From Sporosarcina sp. (GTDB taxonomy: Bacteria; Bacillota; Bacilli; Bacillales_A; Planococcaceae), in assembly GCA_029257435.1 (NCBI GenBank), contig JARIBI010000014.1:1-44714 (forward strand): 44,714 nt of DNA, read 5' to 3'. Both the position numbers and the translations under genes were made by a program. Below, in pieces: positions 17,094-26,235 of the stretch (position 1 is its first letter; every line of letters begins with the position of its first letter). The notes beneath the pieces are model-generated. The model saw only the letters and a list, made by a program, of their open reading frames with translations. It searched no databases and was not told where the DNA came from.

Positions 17094-19040
17094 ATGGGAA
17101 AAGCGATTACAGTGCGGGGGAAGTCGGTTGAACAAGCTGTAGAGACAGCACTTAATATCTTATGCCTTGATTTATCAGACGTGCATATCCAAGTGAATAG
17201 AACTGCGGAGTCCAGCAGTCTCACAGGAACCTCTAGATTTGCAGAAGTGACAGTAACTCCAGTCCGCTATCAGACTCCTGCTTTGGATTTGCAAGTAGAG
17301 GAAACAGGAGAAGCGGGTGTCAGAATTCGGGACGGACATGTTGAGATTCACGAAACATCTGCAAACTCGTACCCGACAATTGAAGCGGGCAATGGTGTGT
17401 CCATAATTGTAAATGGTGAGAAATTAGATGGAAGGCGCAGAATTTCGGAATCGGATATTGTACACATTCGAACGATTGACGAGCTGACACGTGCACAGTT
17501 ATCCATCACGGTTCGGGAACAAGGAGCGCTTGCGCTGTTAACGGTATCCCCGGGTAAAAAAGTAACTCGAGCTGTTAAAGATACGAAGTATGAGCGCAAT
17601 TTGACGGTCGTAGCTGAAGAAATCCATGAAATCGTAAATGATTGTTCTCAACGAATGATTCGGGATGCCTGTACTCAATTGGGGATCAGCGCTCCTTTAG
17701 ACAAACGAGTGCTGTGGGAAGCGTGTGAGACGGTTGTACCTTATGAAGCGATTGTAGCGCGGGGGATTTTTCCGAAACCTGGACTTGATGGAGATGTTGA
17801 AGTTCAAATCGATGTAGACGGCAGCACACTCGCAGATGAGGGGAAAGTGAATTACCGGGAACAAACATCGGTACAACTGGTTCAGAACGGTCAACTTGTA
17901 GCAGCTGTTCTTCCTCCGATTCCTGGCCAATCTGGAGAAGACGTGTTCGGAAATGAAATTATTGCGGAAGACGGGCAAACGGCTGCGATCCGTCTTGGTA
18001 AGAATGTCACGCAAACAGGCAACCATATCTTTGCAAGTTGTTCTGGAAATCTTGTTTTAGAACGTACGGATAATGTGATTTTTATCGATATCGCTGACAC
18101 CTTGGAAATAGAAGAAGTGAATTTTTCAAGCGGAAATATTCATTTTGACGGCGATGTAACGGTCAAAGGAAGTGTTAGCCATGGCTGTCTTCTAGAAGTA
18201 ACAGGTGCTGTTGAAATAGGAGGAGAAGTTCGTAAGGCTGAGGTGTATGCGCAGAAAGCGGTGTTTGCAAATGGCCACGTTTCTTCTTCGACGATTGAAG
18301 TGGGCCAACAGTTAACAACGGATGCGAAGTATGCAGCTGAATTGGAAACCTTGCTTTCTATTCTCTGCAAGCTTGGGTCGTTCATCCAAGATATTGGAGC
18401 ATTTCGTGAGGTGGAATTGGCAGCGTTAGATGGACAAGAACTAAAAAAACTGTTCCGGATCGGGTTCGGAGAAAAATACTCTTCTTTCCAGGAACAGCTT
18501 CAAACATTTACCCAGCGCAGAGAGCCGATTGCCACGGATCCTGACTGGAGTGATTTACAAACAACGCTGTACAGTATTTTTGTAAATACGATGAATCCAG
18601 GGGTGAAAGACGGAGTAGAGTTCCTAAGACTGATTTCCAAAGCCCAAGAGATGACAGCGCGCCATCTTCCGAAAGCAACACTAACTACTGGACGTTTACG
18701 TATTCCATATGCCGTAAACAGTACTTTGAATTGTGCGGGAACGATTGAAATTACAGGGAATGGCCTTGCTCAATGCAATGTCCATGCACAATTGGATCTC
18801 CTGGCTGAAGGGGTTTGCCGAGGTGGGGAGCTTGCTGCTGACCGTCATGTATCCATTCGCGAATGCGGTTCGAAACGAGGGGGGCAAACGATTGTACGCA
18901 CAAAAGAAGAAGGATCCATTGTTATCGGAATTGCATACCCAGGAACGGTGCTCATTGTGGGTGACCAATCGTATCATTTATCGGAAACGCTCATAGGAGT
19001 CACAGCTAAATTGCAAGATGGAATGCTGACTGTCCGTTAA
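17094..19040 (+). CDS. FapA / DUF342 family protein with N-terminal Jag_N domain
   Basis: The 648-residue protein starts with a Jag_N-type module (residues ~1-50, GKAITVRGKSVEQAVETALN), followed by the FapA (DUF342) region: FPKPGLDGDVEVQIDVDG, a PIPGQSGEDVFGNEI strand pair, and a C-terminal stretch of repeated short strands (INGxGxVEIGGEV-like) that should form a right-handed beta-helix. Members are polymerising or scaffold-like proteins and are named flagellar assembly protein A, but no flagellar gene is near, and the actual role is not known. I chose ATG 17094 because it begins the Jag_N strand; the ribosome site is weak, and GTG 17082 or TTG 17049 are alternatives. Confidence 0.8.
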   Translation: MGKAITVRGKSVEQAVETALNILCLDLSDVHIQVNRTAESSSLTGTSRFAEVTVTPVRYQTPALDLQVEETGEAGVRIRDGHVEIHETSANSYPTIEAGNGVSIIVNGEKLDGRRRISESDIVHIRTIDELTRAQLSITVREQGALALLTVSPGKKVTRAVKDTKYERNLTVVAEEIHEIVNDCSQRMIRDACTQLGISAPLDKRVLWEACETVVPYEAIVARGIFPKPGLDGDVEVQIDVDGSTLADEGKVNYREQTSVQLVQNGQLVAAVLPPIPGQSGEDVFGNEIIAEDGQTAAIRLGKNVTQTGNHIFASCSGNLVLERTDNVIFIDIADTLEIEEVNFSSGNIHFDGDVTVKGSVSHGCLLEVTGAVEIGGEVRKAEVYAQKAVFANGHVSSSTIEVGQQLTTDAKYAAELETLLSILCKLGSFIQDIGAFREVELAALDGQELKKLFRIGFGEKYSSFQEQLQTFTQRREPIATDPDWSDLQTTLYSIFVNTMNPGVKDGVEFLRLISKAQEMTARHLPKATLTTGRLRIPYAVNSTLNCAGTIEITGNGLAQCNVHAQLDLLAEGVCRGGELAADRHVSIRECGSKRGGQTIVRTKEEGSIVIGIAYPGTVLIVGDQSYHLSETLIGVTAKLQDGMLTVR

Positions 19041-19060
19041 AGGTGTTCTCTACATTATTC

Positions 19061-19089
19061 TTTACCCCATCCTTAAATAGATGTATAAT
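19061..19089 (+). promoter_or_regulatory. Promoter of the niaP-like gene
   Basis: TTTACC (19061-19066), a 17-bp spacer and a perfect TATAAT (19084-19089) form a probable sigma-A promoter, about 45 bp before the start codon. Confidence 0.65.
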
Positions 19090-19101
19090 GACAGGTGTCA
19101 T
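19088..19101. promoter_or_regulatory. Candidate NiaR (YrxA) operator overlapping the -10 box
   Basis: ATGACAGGTGTCAT is a 14-bp palindrome (six-base arms, GG centre). It overlaps the end of the -10 hexamer and the expected start site, as for a repressor. In B. subtilis the related gene yceI/niaP belongs to the niacin-responsive NiaR regulon. I cannot compare with the published operator exactly, so the regulator is inferred from context. Confidence 0.6.
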
Positions 19102-19134
19102 GACAGTAGTTTGGATAGAATGGGAGAAAAGACA

Positions 19135-20370
19135 ATGGCAAATACTTTGGAGCGTATGGCTTCGAAACCTCAGAAGACAAAGACGATTTCTCGTAATAAA
19201 TTATTAGTCATATCGGGAACGGGCTGGATGTTTGACGCAATGGATGTAGGAATCCTATCATTTGTAATTGCAGCAATTGCAGTGGAATGGAATCTGGCCC
19301 CTGCAGCAATTGGCTGGGTTGGAAGCATTAATTCACTAGGAATGATGTTCGGTGCGATTGGATTTGGACTGTTAGCTGACCGGATCGGAAGAAAACAAGT
19401 GTTCATGCTGACGCTCTTATTATTCTCTGTGGCAAGCGGTTTATCTGCACTTACAACGACTCTTGCATCATTTCTCATACTCAGATTTTTCGTGGGTGCT
19501 GGACTCGGGGGTGAGCTTCCGGTCGCCTCTACACTGGTTTCAGAAAGTGTAGAAGCAAAGGAGAGAGGACGAATCGTTGTCCTATTAGAGAGCTTCTGGG
19601 CAGCAGGCTGGCTTATCGCTGCATTAATCGCATATTTCGTCATTCCGTCGTTTGGCTGGAGAGTGGCACTGATCATCACAGCATTACCTGCATTTTACGC
19701 AATTTACTTGAGGCGCAATTTACCAGATTCGCCGAAGTTTGTAGAAGCCGGTGTCAAGAAACAATCCATCGGTGAAAAGATGGCGGCTCTATGGGCGAAG
19801 CCTTATAGAAGACGTACATTAATGCTTTGGATTGTATGGTTTACAGTCGTTTTCTCTTATTATGGAATGTTTTTATGGTTACCTAGCGTTATGGTCATTA
19901 AAGGCTTCGCGATGATCAAAACCTTTGGCTACGTCCTTCTGATGACACTTGCTCAGCTGCCTGGCTATTTCTCAGCAGCCTGGCTGATTGAACGAACCGG
20001 ACGAAAGTTTGTCCTTTCAACCTACTTAATCGGGACGGCGCTAAGTGCGTTTGCATTTGGAAATGCAGACACGTTAGCAATGCTGCTGTTGTTTGGTGCA
20101 CTGCTATCGTTCTTTAACTTAGGTGCATGGGGCGCGCTATATGCATATTCACCTGAACAATATCCTACGTCAATCCGCGGGACGGGGACTGGAATGGCTG
20201 CAGGGATTGGCCGTATCGGCGGAATCTTCGGTCCGCTATTAGTGGGATCCATGCTGACAGCTGGTTACGGATTTGGTCTGATATTCGGTATTTTCTGCGG
20301 TGCTATTTTAATAGGTGTACTTGCGGTTGTATTTTTAGGTACAGAAACGAAACAAATGGAACTGGAATAA
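19135..20370 (+). CDS. niaP: MFS niacin transporter (NiaP/YceI-like)
   Basis: The 411-residue major facilitator has 12 hydrophobic segments and strong likeness to B. subtilis YceI, which takes up nicotinate/nicotinamide. Visible family motifs are GTGWMFDAMDVGILSFVI in TM1, the loop 2-3 signature GLLADRIGRKQ, GLGGELPVASTLVSE in TM4-5 and YSPEQYPTSIRGTGTG in TM10-11. I chose the ATG at 19135 with GGGAG about ten bases upstream; the frame opens at an ATG at 19081's position-like codon in the promoter, which would lie inside the -10 box. A palindromic operator over the promoter supports vitamin-responsive control. It is a single gene ended by a shared terminator. Confidence 0.88.
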   Translation: MANTLERMASKPQKTKTISRNKLLVISGTGWMFDAMDVGILSFVIAAIAVEWNLAPAAIGWVGSINSLGMMFGAIGFGLLADRIGRKQVFMLTLLLFSVASGLSALTTTLASFLILRFFVGAGLGGELPVASTLVSESVEAKERGRIVVLLESFWAAGWLIAALIAYFVIPSFGWRVALIITALPAFYAIYLRRNLPDSPKFVEAGVKKQSIGEKMAALWAKPYRRRTLMLWIVWFTVVFSYYGMFLWLPSVMVIKGFAMIKTFGYVLLMTLAQLPGYFSAAWLIERTGRKFVLSTYLIGTALSAFAFGNADTLAMLLLFGALLSFFNLGAWGALYAYSPEQYPTSIRGTGTGMAAGIGRIGGIFGPLLVGSMLTAGYGFGLIFGIFCGAILIGVLAVVFLGTETKQMELE

Positions 20371-20389
20371 CCCATCATTTGAGAATGCA

Positions 20390-20434
20390 AAAACAAGCCT
20401 TAATCGGAAAACACTTCCGATTAAGGCTTGTTTT
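20390..20434. terminator. Bidirectional terminator between niaP and the crt operon
   Basis: A perfect 20-bp stem (20390-20409 / 20415-20434) with a five-base loop has A residues on its left and T residues on its right, so it can stop both the niaP transcript and the converging carotenoid operon. The crtO stop codon lies inside the right arm. Confidence 0.93.
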
Positions 20435-20912
20435 GTTTTCTAAAGACCAGCCGTTCAAGACGCGGACGATTATAACGTTGGGCAATAATGATTGGTCCGT
20501 TGAATAGAATCGCGTACGCAACGTTCAACCAGCTTGCCCATAAAGGATTCCAGAGAAAGAAGAGAGCTGCGGGGATTATCGATACCCAATGAGTCAATTC
20601 AGCTCTTCTGGATTCGATGATGAATTCATCCAAAGACGCCGGATCATTTCCATGAAGGGACTGTTTGTTATATCCATTTTTGATGAACATCGTACCGTCT
20701 GGAATTAGCTGTTTCCAACGTTTCACTCGAAAAAGCTGTTGCCACAGCTCACCGCGCCGCTCAAAACGGAAAGGTTGAAATAGTTGTTCATGACGAACGA
20801 ACCAGTTGTAAGAAATTCGAACGGTGCAGAAAGAAATTGTAAGATGGAAAAACGCCCATGCAACAGCATCTAACGAGACGATCCAAACGATAGGCAATTC
20901 AATTAAAGGCAC
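20421..20912 (-). CDS. crtO: Glycosyl-4,4'-diaponeurosporenoate acyltransferase
   Basis: The 163-residue membrane protein resembles staphylococcal CrtO (165 residues), which esterifies the glucose of glycosyl-diaponeurosporenoate with a fatty acid, the last step to staphyloxanthin. It has hydrophobic N-terminal (IELPIVWIVSLDAVAWAFFH) and C-terminal helices around a polar middle with FKRWKQ-like and NGYNKQSLHGNDPASLDEF segments, the latter typical of the family. The start is GTG at 20910-20912 with AGGTGA seven bases upstream. It is the last gene of the crt operon, 24 bp after crtQ. Confidence 0.9.
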   Translation of the reverse strand: MPLIELPIVWIVSLDAVAWAFFHLTISFCTVRISYNWFVRHEQLFQPFRFERRGELWQQLFRVKRWKQLIPDGTMFIKNGYNKQSLHGNDPASLDEFIIESRRAELTHWVSIIPAALFFLWNPLWASWLNVAYAILFNGPIIIAQRYNRPRLERLVFRKQNKP

Positions 20913-20936
20913 TTCAGAATCACCTCGACAGTCTGA

Positions 20937-22064
20937 TTATACTTGAACATCACGTCCGCGCCATTTAACCGTTTTGCGAACATGGGTCAGATAGAGTGAA
21001 TGCAAAAAAATAACGGTGAAGAAAAGTAGTAAAACGGGATAGAACGGGAAAATCCACCACGAGAAATTACCGGTCCTTCGTGCCAGCCAAGCCATCTCAC
21101 AGACATTTAGCAGATAGAGAATTCCGGCAGCCAAAATCCAAGGCGTAGAAACGAATAGGCTGGAGAGTACAAGAAATGCAGGAGTCACAAATCCGCCAGT
21201 AATCCAAAGGTTCACGAGCATCATCACGAATGGATGGGTAGATTTTGAAGCGGTTCCGAAGTTCTTTGTCCACCCTTCGAGCAATTGATGGAAACCTTCC
21301 GGATACATGCGGAATTGTATGAGTCCGCGTCCTCCATAGCAACGAACCGGGAGTCCTTGTTCTTGGAATGCTTCCCCAAGTGCCAAGTCATCCATGACAG
21401 CTCCGCGAATTGCCGCATGACCGCCTGATGCATTATAATCAGCGCGGGCACACAGAATACAAGGTCCGAATGATCCGGCGCTTTTCAGCCGCTCGCCGAA
21501 TGGTGTGAAAACGTTCATGCCTGCCATGACAATAATATTGAAGATCGCAGAGGCGTTCTCATATACTTGCTTCATTTGGTGATAGGGTTGAAGCGATAGA
21601 ATCCCTGTTCCGCCCATCTTCACATAAGAATTGACACAACGCAGCAAACTGTCAGACCGGTCAAATGCCGTATCTGCATCCATGAATAGAAAGATGTCGC
21701 CTTTAGCGGCTTGAACACCTGCCCAGCAAGCGGCAGATTTACCAATCCAGCCGTCCTCAGGTTCAGTATTCTGGATAACGAGTGCATTGAACGACCGGGC
21801 AACCTCGCTTGTCCTATCTTCACTATTGTCATCAATCACAATCGTCTCAAACAAAACACCTTGTTGCCGGGATAGTGACTCTAATAATGGAACAATCCGC
21901 TGTTCTTCATTACGGGCTGGAATAATAATCGAAACGAAAGATGGTGGTTGCTGTTTAAGGAAACCTTCAGTAGAGGGAACCGGTAATCGCCAAAACATGA
22001 ACAGACCGCTTGCTAGTCCGACTGTTGAAATGAGCGCTACAACTGCAAAGACTGCGACTAGCAT
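20937..22064 (-). CDS. crtQ: 4,4'-diaponeurosporenoate glycosyltransferase
   Basis: The 375-residue GT2-family enzyme should attach a sugar (glucose in S. aureus) to the carboxylate of 4,4'-diaponeurosporenoate. Residue 1-25 is a membrane helix, then SIIIPARNEEQRI starts the GT-A fold, with DDNSEDRT and the FLFMDADTAFD metal-binding DxD-type motif; ILCARADYNASGGHAAIRGA and further C-terminal helices (~290-360) follow. The length equals staphylococcal CrtQ. GAGAGGGG lies 8-9 bases before the ATG. It is 52 bp after crtP in the operon. Confidence 0.92.
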   Translation of the reverse strand: MLVAVFAVVALISTVGLASGLFMFWRLPVPSTEGFLKQQPPSFVSIIIPARNEEQRIVPLLESLSRQQGVLFETIVIDDNSEDRTSEVARSFNALVIQNTEPEDGWIGKSAACWAGVQAAKGDIFLFMDADTAFDRSDSLLRCVNSYVKMGGTGILSLQPYHQMKQVYENASAIFNIIVMAGMNVFTPFGERLKSAGSFGPCILCARADYNASGGHAAIRGAVMDDLALGEAFQEQGLPVRCYGGRGLIQFRMYPEGFHQLLEGWTKNFGTASKSTHPFVMMLVNLWITGGFVTPAFLVLSSLFVSTPWILAAGILYLLNVCEMAWLARRTGNFSWWIFPFYPVLLLFFTVIFLHSLYLTHVRKTVKWRGRDVQV

Positions 22065-22116
22065 GTGAAATTCCCCTCTCTGGATCCTGAAGTCCGCTCA
22101 ACTGACACTAATTTTG

Positions 22117-23622
22117 TCATTTTTGACGCAGCCGATCACGCCTTACAATTTTGTCGCTTACCTGTTGGCCGCTCAACGTCACCATCGGCATGCCTCCCCC
22201 AGGATTCACTGTACCCCCGACAAAGTAAAGATTATCGTATAGTTCACTCTGTTTTTTGTGCTTAAAACCGCTGTTTTTCTTTTTATCAGAGACTGTCCCG
22301 TAAATGGCTCCGCGATCAGAACCATAAGTCCGCTCGATATCGTGGGGAGTCCATACATCTCGTGTCACGATGTTTTCCCGTAATCCATGCAAGCCCATCC
22401 GTTCCAGCTTATCCAGGACGCGTGCTTCCAACTTCAAATAGTCATCTGCTGTAAATGGATTATCTTGTATATAAGGAATATGCGGCAAAATCTTTAAGTT
22501 TTCATGCCCAGGAGGTGCTTGGGAAGGGTCGGTTTTGTTTGTGTTGACAACGTAAAGTGTCGGATCATCCGGCAGCTCATGTTGTTTGAAAACCTTATCC
22601 ATCTGTTCATGCAGATTATCGGAAAAGAAGAAGTTGTGATGATTTAAGCAAGGGTAGGACTTGCTGACACCGAGATGCAGGACGAGACCTGAACTGGATG
22701 GTTCAAATTTCTTTTCCAGCTTGCTCACAAATTTTTTGTCAGTCTCGACCATCTTTTTATAAAAAGGGATAACTTCCATATTTGAAACGTAATAATCCGC
22801 TATCTTCAAAGATCCGTCGTCCAGTTCAACCCCTGTGATTTTTCTGTTTTTATCTGTTCTTGCGTGTACAACACCCATCCCCGTATGTAATTGAACTCCA
22901 GTTTCGGCAGCAAGTTTTGTTAAACCTTCCGCCAATTTATGCATACCGCCAGGGACATACCAGCAGCCTTGGACATGCTGCATATAAATCATCATATTAA
23001 GAACTGCCGGGGCTTCGTAGGGAGAAGATCCGACGTATTTGATGAAATACGAAAGCATATCACGTAAATGCGGGTCACTGATCCGTTTTGAAATCGCTTC
23101 ATACATCGTAGAGGTGAGATCGAATCCTTTTAAGGAAGAAATTAAGCCGTGATGCGAAAGGACTTCTTTCGTCGTATCCAGACCTTTAGCAAAGTAACCA
23201 TTTTCAGTTGTATCGTAGAGACGCTTTGCATACTTTAAAAACGAATAATATTCTTTTATATCGTCACGGGTAAGTGAAGGGTTTCCGCGCTCCATTAAAC
23301 GGAGATCCCCATACAAATCTAAAACTGTACCGTCTGGAAAAAAAGAACGCCATTCGCGGCTAAGCCGGGTTATAGGAACATAATCAGACATCCGTTTTCC
23401 GCTCCCGCGGAATAGTTTCTCGAAAATATGCGGCATTGTTAATATGGAAGGCCCAAGATCAAAGCCAAAGCCGTCTTGCTCGAGGCGATTTAATTTGCCG
23501 CCCAAATGCGTATTCTTTTCATATAAAGAAACAGAGTAACCGTTTTGTGCGAGGGATATAGCAGTAGACAATCCGCCAAGACCTCCTCCGATAACGATTA
23601 CGGTTTTGTTAGCATTCGTCAT
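22117..23622 (-). CDS. crtP: 4,4'-diaponeurosporene oxygenase (CrtP/CrtNb)
   Basis: The 501-residue FAD-dependent enzyme oxidises the terminal methyl group of 4,4'-diaponeurosporene to the aldehyde/acid level. The dinucleotide-binding motif GGGLGG is at 12-17, followed by [34 protein letters not shown] and the C-terminal [21 protein letters not shown] are near-identical to staphylococcal CrtP, which separates it from the desaturase CrtN encoded upstream. AAGGA precedes the ATG by about ten bases. In S. aureus a separate aldehyde dehydrogenase (AldH) completes oxidation; no such gene is in this window. Confidence 0.94.
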   Translation of the reverse strand: MTNANKTVIVIGGGLGGLSTAISLAQNGYSVSLYEKNTHLGGKLNRLEQDGFGFDLGPSILTMPHIFEKLFRGSGKRMSDYVPITRLSREWRSFFPDGTVLDLYGDLRLMERGNPSLTRDDIKEYYSFLKYAKRLYDTTENGYFAKGLDTTKEVLSHHGLISSLKGFDLTSTMYEAISKRISDPHLRDMLSYFIKYVGSSPYEAPAVLNMMIYMQHVQGCWYVPGGMHKLAEGLTKLAAETGVQLHTGMGVVHARTDKNRKITGVELDDGSLKIADYYVSNMEVIPFYKKMVETDKKFVSKLEKKFEPSSSGLVLHLGVSKSYPCLNHHNFFFSDNLHEQMDKVFKQHELPDDPTLYVVNTNKTDPSQAPPGHENLKILPHIPYIQDNPFTADDYLKLEARVLDKLERMGLHGLRENIVTRDVWTPHDIERTYGSDRGAIYGTVSDKKKNSGFKHKKQSELYDNLYFVGGTVNPGGGMPMVTLSGQQVSDKIVRRDRLRQK

Positions 23623-23653
23623 ACACGCATCGTCCTTCTTTCGAAAGTTCTAT

Positions 23654-24511
23654 TCACACAATCGAATCCGCTAAAATTCGAATCATTTCCCGTTTAGTTA
23701 CGAAGTTTTTTCGAGCAAAACAATCATAGTCATTTTGCCGCACACTTGTTAAAATTCCTCGATAGACCTGTGCGGAGGCAAGAACAGCAAACTGGCTATC
23801 ATTATCAAAGTCTGAAATACAGCTTAGAAACTCTTCGTACAAGCATTCAGCACGACTAGCGATCAGCTCCCACACTTGGATAAAACTATTTGTAATTTGC
23901 GCGTTAGCCAATTGGTCTGTACGATATCCCGCGCGGTGAAGTTCATCTGCAGGCAGATAGATTCTTCCTTTCTCGCGATAGTCTTCTCCCACATCTCTTA
24001 AAATATTCGTCAATTGCATAGCCACGCCCAGACTGATCGCTGCATCTGTGCAATCTCGTTCGGACTCGGAAGCGATAATCGGCAGCAGCATCCGTCCAAC
24101 AGAACCTGCAACATAATAGCTGTACGTCTCAACATCATCCAGCGTTCTTGGCGTGGAAAAAGAGATATCCATGCGCTGACCCTTCAGTTGGTCAAAAAAG
24201 GGCTCCAAGTCCATTTCATACGTGTTAAAGACTATCCTTAGTGCGCGCCACAATGGATGATCGATATCTTGTCTGCTCGAGAAGAGATTGAGCTCTTCTG
24301 TTAACTTGTCTAAAGCAACTAATTGGTCGATCCCTTCGCGGTTTTCATCGACGCTGTCATCTGCTGTCCGGCAAAATGCATAAATTGCGTAGACAGCTTG
24401 GGCTTTCTCTTCGGGAAGCCTCGAAAACGCATAGTAAAAACTTTTTGAATGTCGTTTAATAATCTGTTCACAATACGCAAAATCGTCTTGGACAGACAGG
24501 AAAGCAGTCAT
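23654..24511 (-). CDS. crtM: Dehydrosqualene synthase (C30 phytoene-synthase type)
   Basis: The 285-residue enzyme condenses two farnesyl diphosphates to dehydrosqualene, the committed step of C30 carotenoids. Both aspartate-rich Mg-diphosphate motifs are present: DDSVDE (51-56) and DVGED (173-177) in LTNILRDVGEDYREKGRIY. HSKSFYYAFSRLP near residue 21 and YAIYAFCRTADD are typical. I chose the ATG at 24509-24511, seven bases after AAAGGGGG, which overlaps the end of crtN; the start lies 14 bases after the crtN stop codon, so the two are tightly coupled. Confidence 0.94.
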   Translation of the reverse strand: MTAFLSVQDDFAYCEQIIKRHSKSFYYAFSRLPEEKAQAVYAIYAFCRTADDSVDENREGIDQLVALDKLTEELNLFSSRQDIDHPLWRALRIVFNTYEMDLEPFFDQLKGQRMDISFSTPRTLDDVETYSYYVAGSVGRMLLPIIASESERDCTDAAISLGVAMQLTNILRDVGEDYREKGRIYLPADELHRAGYRTDQLANAQITNSFIQVWELIASRAECLYEEFLSCISDFDNDSQFAVLASAQVYRGILTSVRQNDYDCFARKNFVTKREMIRILADSIV

Positions 24512-24525
24512 GGAAATTCCCCCTT

Positions 24526-26046
24526 TCAACGGGTGTGGAACAGAATGCCCTTATCATCATGCAAGAGTTCTTCCGTGGCAATTCGTGCAGACAATAAGAC
24601 GATTGGAACCCCAGCCCCAGGGTGTGTGCTGCTTCCTGTGAAGTAGAGGTTCTCACAATGAGTAGCTTTACTTTGCGGGCGCATATGATTGCTTTGTGCC
24701 AGTGTAGGCTGAAGGCCGAAAGTAGCGCCATTATATGCGTTAAAACGCTGTTCGAAATCGGGTGGGGTCATATACGATTCAGAGACAATCTCCTGTTTAA
24801 CATTTTCAAACCCTTTGACTTTTTCTAACGCATCTAATATATGGCCTCTGTAGTGTTGGATAGTTTCATCATTCCACTCATATTGGGAACAAGATTTGTC
24901 GGACACAGGAACGAGAATGTAAAGACCGTCCTTTCCTTCCGGTGCAAGAGTCGGGTCTAACTTAGAACCGATGTAAACATAGAAGGATGCGGTATCGAGA
25001 CGCTTTCCGGTAAAGATGTCATTTAAGTTCTGTTCAAGCTCTTCGTTGAATATGAAGTTATGTGCATTCGGCACTTCTTCATACTTTTTATCCATTCCGA
25101 GGTACATAAGGAAACAGGAACAAGAATATTTCATATTATCAATCTTTTTATCGGTATATTTTCCTTTAGCTTTTGGTTCTTTAACAAGACTTTTCATCGC
25201 ATAAGGGAAATCTGCATTGCACATAACAAAGTCTGATGAAATTATTTCTCCATTCAGACGAATTCCTGTCGCTTGACCGTTTTCAATGACAATTTCGTCA
25301 ACTGGTGAATTGTAATGAACCGTACCGCCTAATTCCTTGAATAACCGTTCCAGCGATTGGGCCAGCGTATACATACCGCCTTTGATGAACCATACTCCAT
25401 ACAAGAACTCGATCATTGGAATCATTGTATAAAGCGAAGGGCCGCTGTAAGGGGACACACCTATGTACAATGTTTGAAAACTAATCATTTGTTTCAGCCG
25501 TTCGTTCTTAATGTATTTACTGATGAATGTATCTGCGTTATCAAATGTTTTCAATTTTAGACCTTGACGCAGCATGGACGGGTTGTAAAAATCGGATGGT
25601 TTGCGAAAGGGCTTTTGAAGAAAATGTTCTTTCGCGACTAAGAAACGTTTATAGATAACTTGAAGATATTCCAGGAACCCTTGAGCATCCTCATCCCCAA
25701 AAGACTCGAGTGTTTTGGTTAATTCGATGAGGTCGGAACTGATTTCATAGTGGTCTTCGTCTTTATCACCAAAGTAGACGCTGTACATAGGATCGAGCCG
25801 CTGCATCGGTATATAGTCATTCGGATTCACACCGCATACTTGGAATACTTCCTGATAAAGTTCAGGCATCATTACAATCGTGGGTCCTAAGTCAAACTGG
25901 TAACCGTCTTGTTGAATTCTATTCATTTTCCCGCCTGGCAACTTCTCTTTCTCATAGAGCGTGACGTCGTACCCAGCATGCTGCAGCCTGCATGCGCTTG
26001 CTAACCCGGCAACTCCGGCACCGATGACTATAACGCTTTTCTTCAA
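24526..26046 (-). CDS. crtN: Dehydrosqualene (4,4'-diapophytoene) desaturase
   Basis: The 506-residue FAD enzyme introduces three double bonds to give yellow 4,4'-diaponeurosporene. It begins KKSVIVIGAGVAGLASACR with the FAD motif GAGVAG at 9-14, has the YEKEKLPGGKMNRIQQDGY and FDLGPTIVMMP segments, and ends with the CrtI-type signature GSSTHPGAGVPIVLLSARIA. The start codon is TTG at 26044-26046, with GGGGAG six to seven bases upstream. It is the first gene of the crt operon, which runs crtN-crtM-crtP-crtQ-crtO, an order different from staphylococcal crtOPQMN. Confidence 0.94.
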   Translation of the reverse strand: MKKSVIVIGAGVAGLASACRLQHAGYDVTLYEKEKLPGGKMNRIQQDGYQFDLGPTIVMMPELYQEVFQVCGVNPNDYIPMQRLDPMYSVYFGDKDEDHYEISSDLIELTKTLESFGDEDAQGFLEYLQVIYKRFLVAKEHFLQKPFRKPSDFYNPSMLRQGLKLKTFDNADTFISKYIKNERLKQMISFQTLYIGVSPYSGPSLYTMIPMIEFLYGVWFIKGGMYTLAQSLERLFKELGGTVHYNSPVDEIVIENGQATGIRLNGEIISSDFVMCNADFPYAMKSLVKEPKAKGKYTDKKIDNMKYSCSCFLMYLGMDKKYEEVPNAHNFIFNEELEQNLNDIFTGKRLDTASFYVYIGSKLDPTLAPEGKDGLYILVPVSDKSCSQYEWNDETIQHYRGHILDALEKVKGFENVKQEIVSESYMTPPDFEQRFNAYNGATFGLQPTLAQSNHMRPQSKATHCENLYFTGSSTHPGAGVPIVLLSARIATEELLHDDKGILFHTR

Positions 26047-26087
26047 ATTTATCTCCCCAGTTCTCTCTTAGTCGTAAATAAATTTAC

Positions 26088-26118
26088 TTGTACAATGTTT
26101 TGTGTTAACATTGTACAA
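26088..26118. promoter_or_regulatory. Operator pair A: inverted repeat of the 12-bp TTGTACAATGTT element
   Basis: TTGTACAATGTT (26088-26099) and its exact reverse complement AACATTGTACAA (26107-26118) face each other across seven bases. Each arm also contains the eight-base palindrome TTGTACAA. It lies 42 bp upstream of the crtN start codon, in the probable crt leader or promoter. Confidence 0.75.
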
Positions 26119-26172
26119 TTGTTGTATAAAAACCCTTAATTAAAGATTTAATTCCCATTATACATGATTTTA

Positions 26173-26205
26173 AACATTGTACACGAATGTATTTTGTACA
26201 ATGTT
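26173..26205. promoter_or_regulatory. Operator pair B: the same element in the opposite arrangement
   Basis: AACATTGTACAC (26173-26184, one mismatch) and TTGTACAATGTT (26194-26205) are separated by nine bases. A minus-strand TATAAT at 26157-26162 would put the crt -35 region at 26180-26185, inside this pair, although no recognisable -35 hexamer is there. Confidence 0.72.
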
Positions 26206-26235
26206 TATCGTTAAAACTTGTAATAGTCTAGAAAT

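Noticed and set aside
21787-22068. Plus-strand frame opposite the start of crtQ as an antisense small gene
   Set aside because: It mirrors crtQ codons, lacks a ribosome site and has no hydrophobic or conserved pattern of its own.
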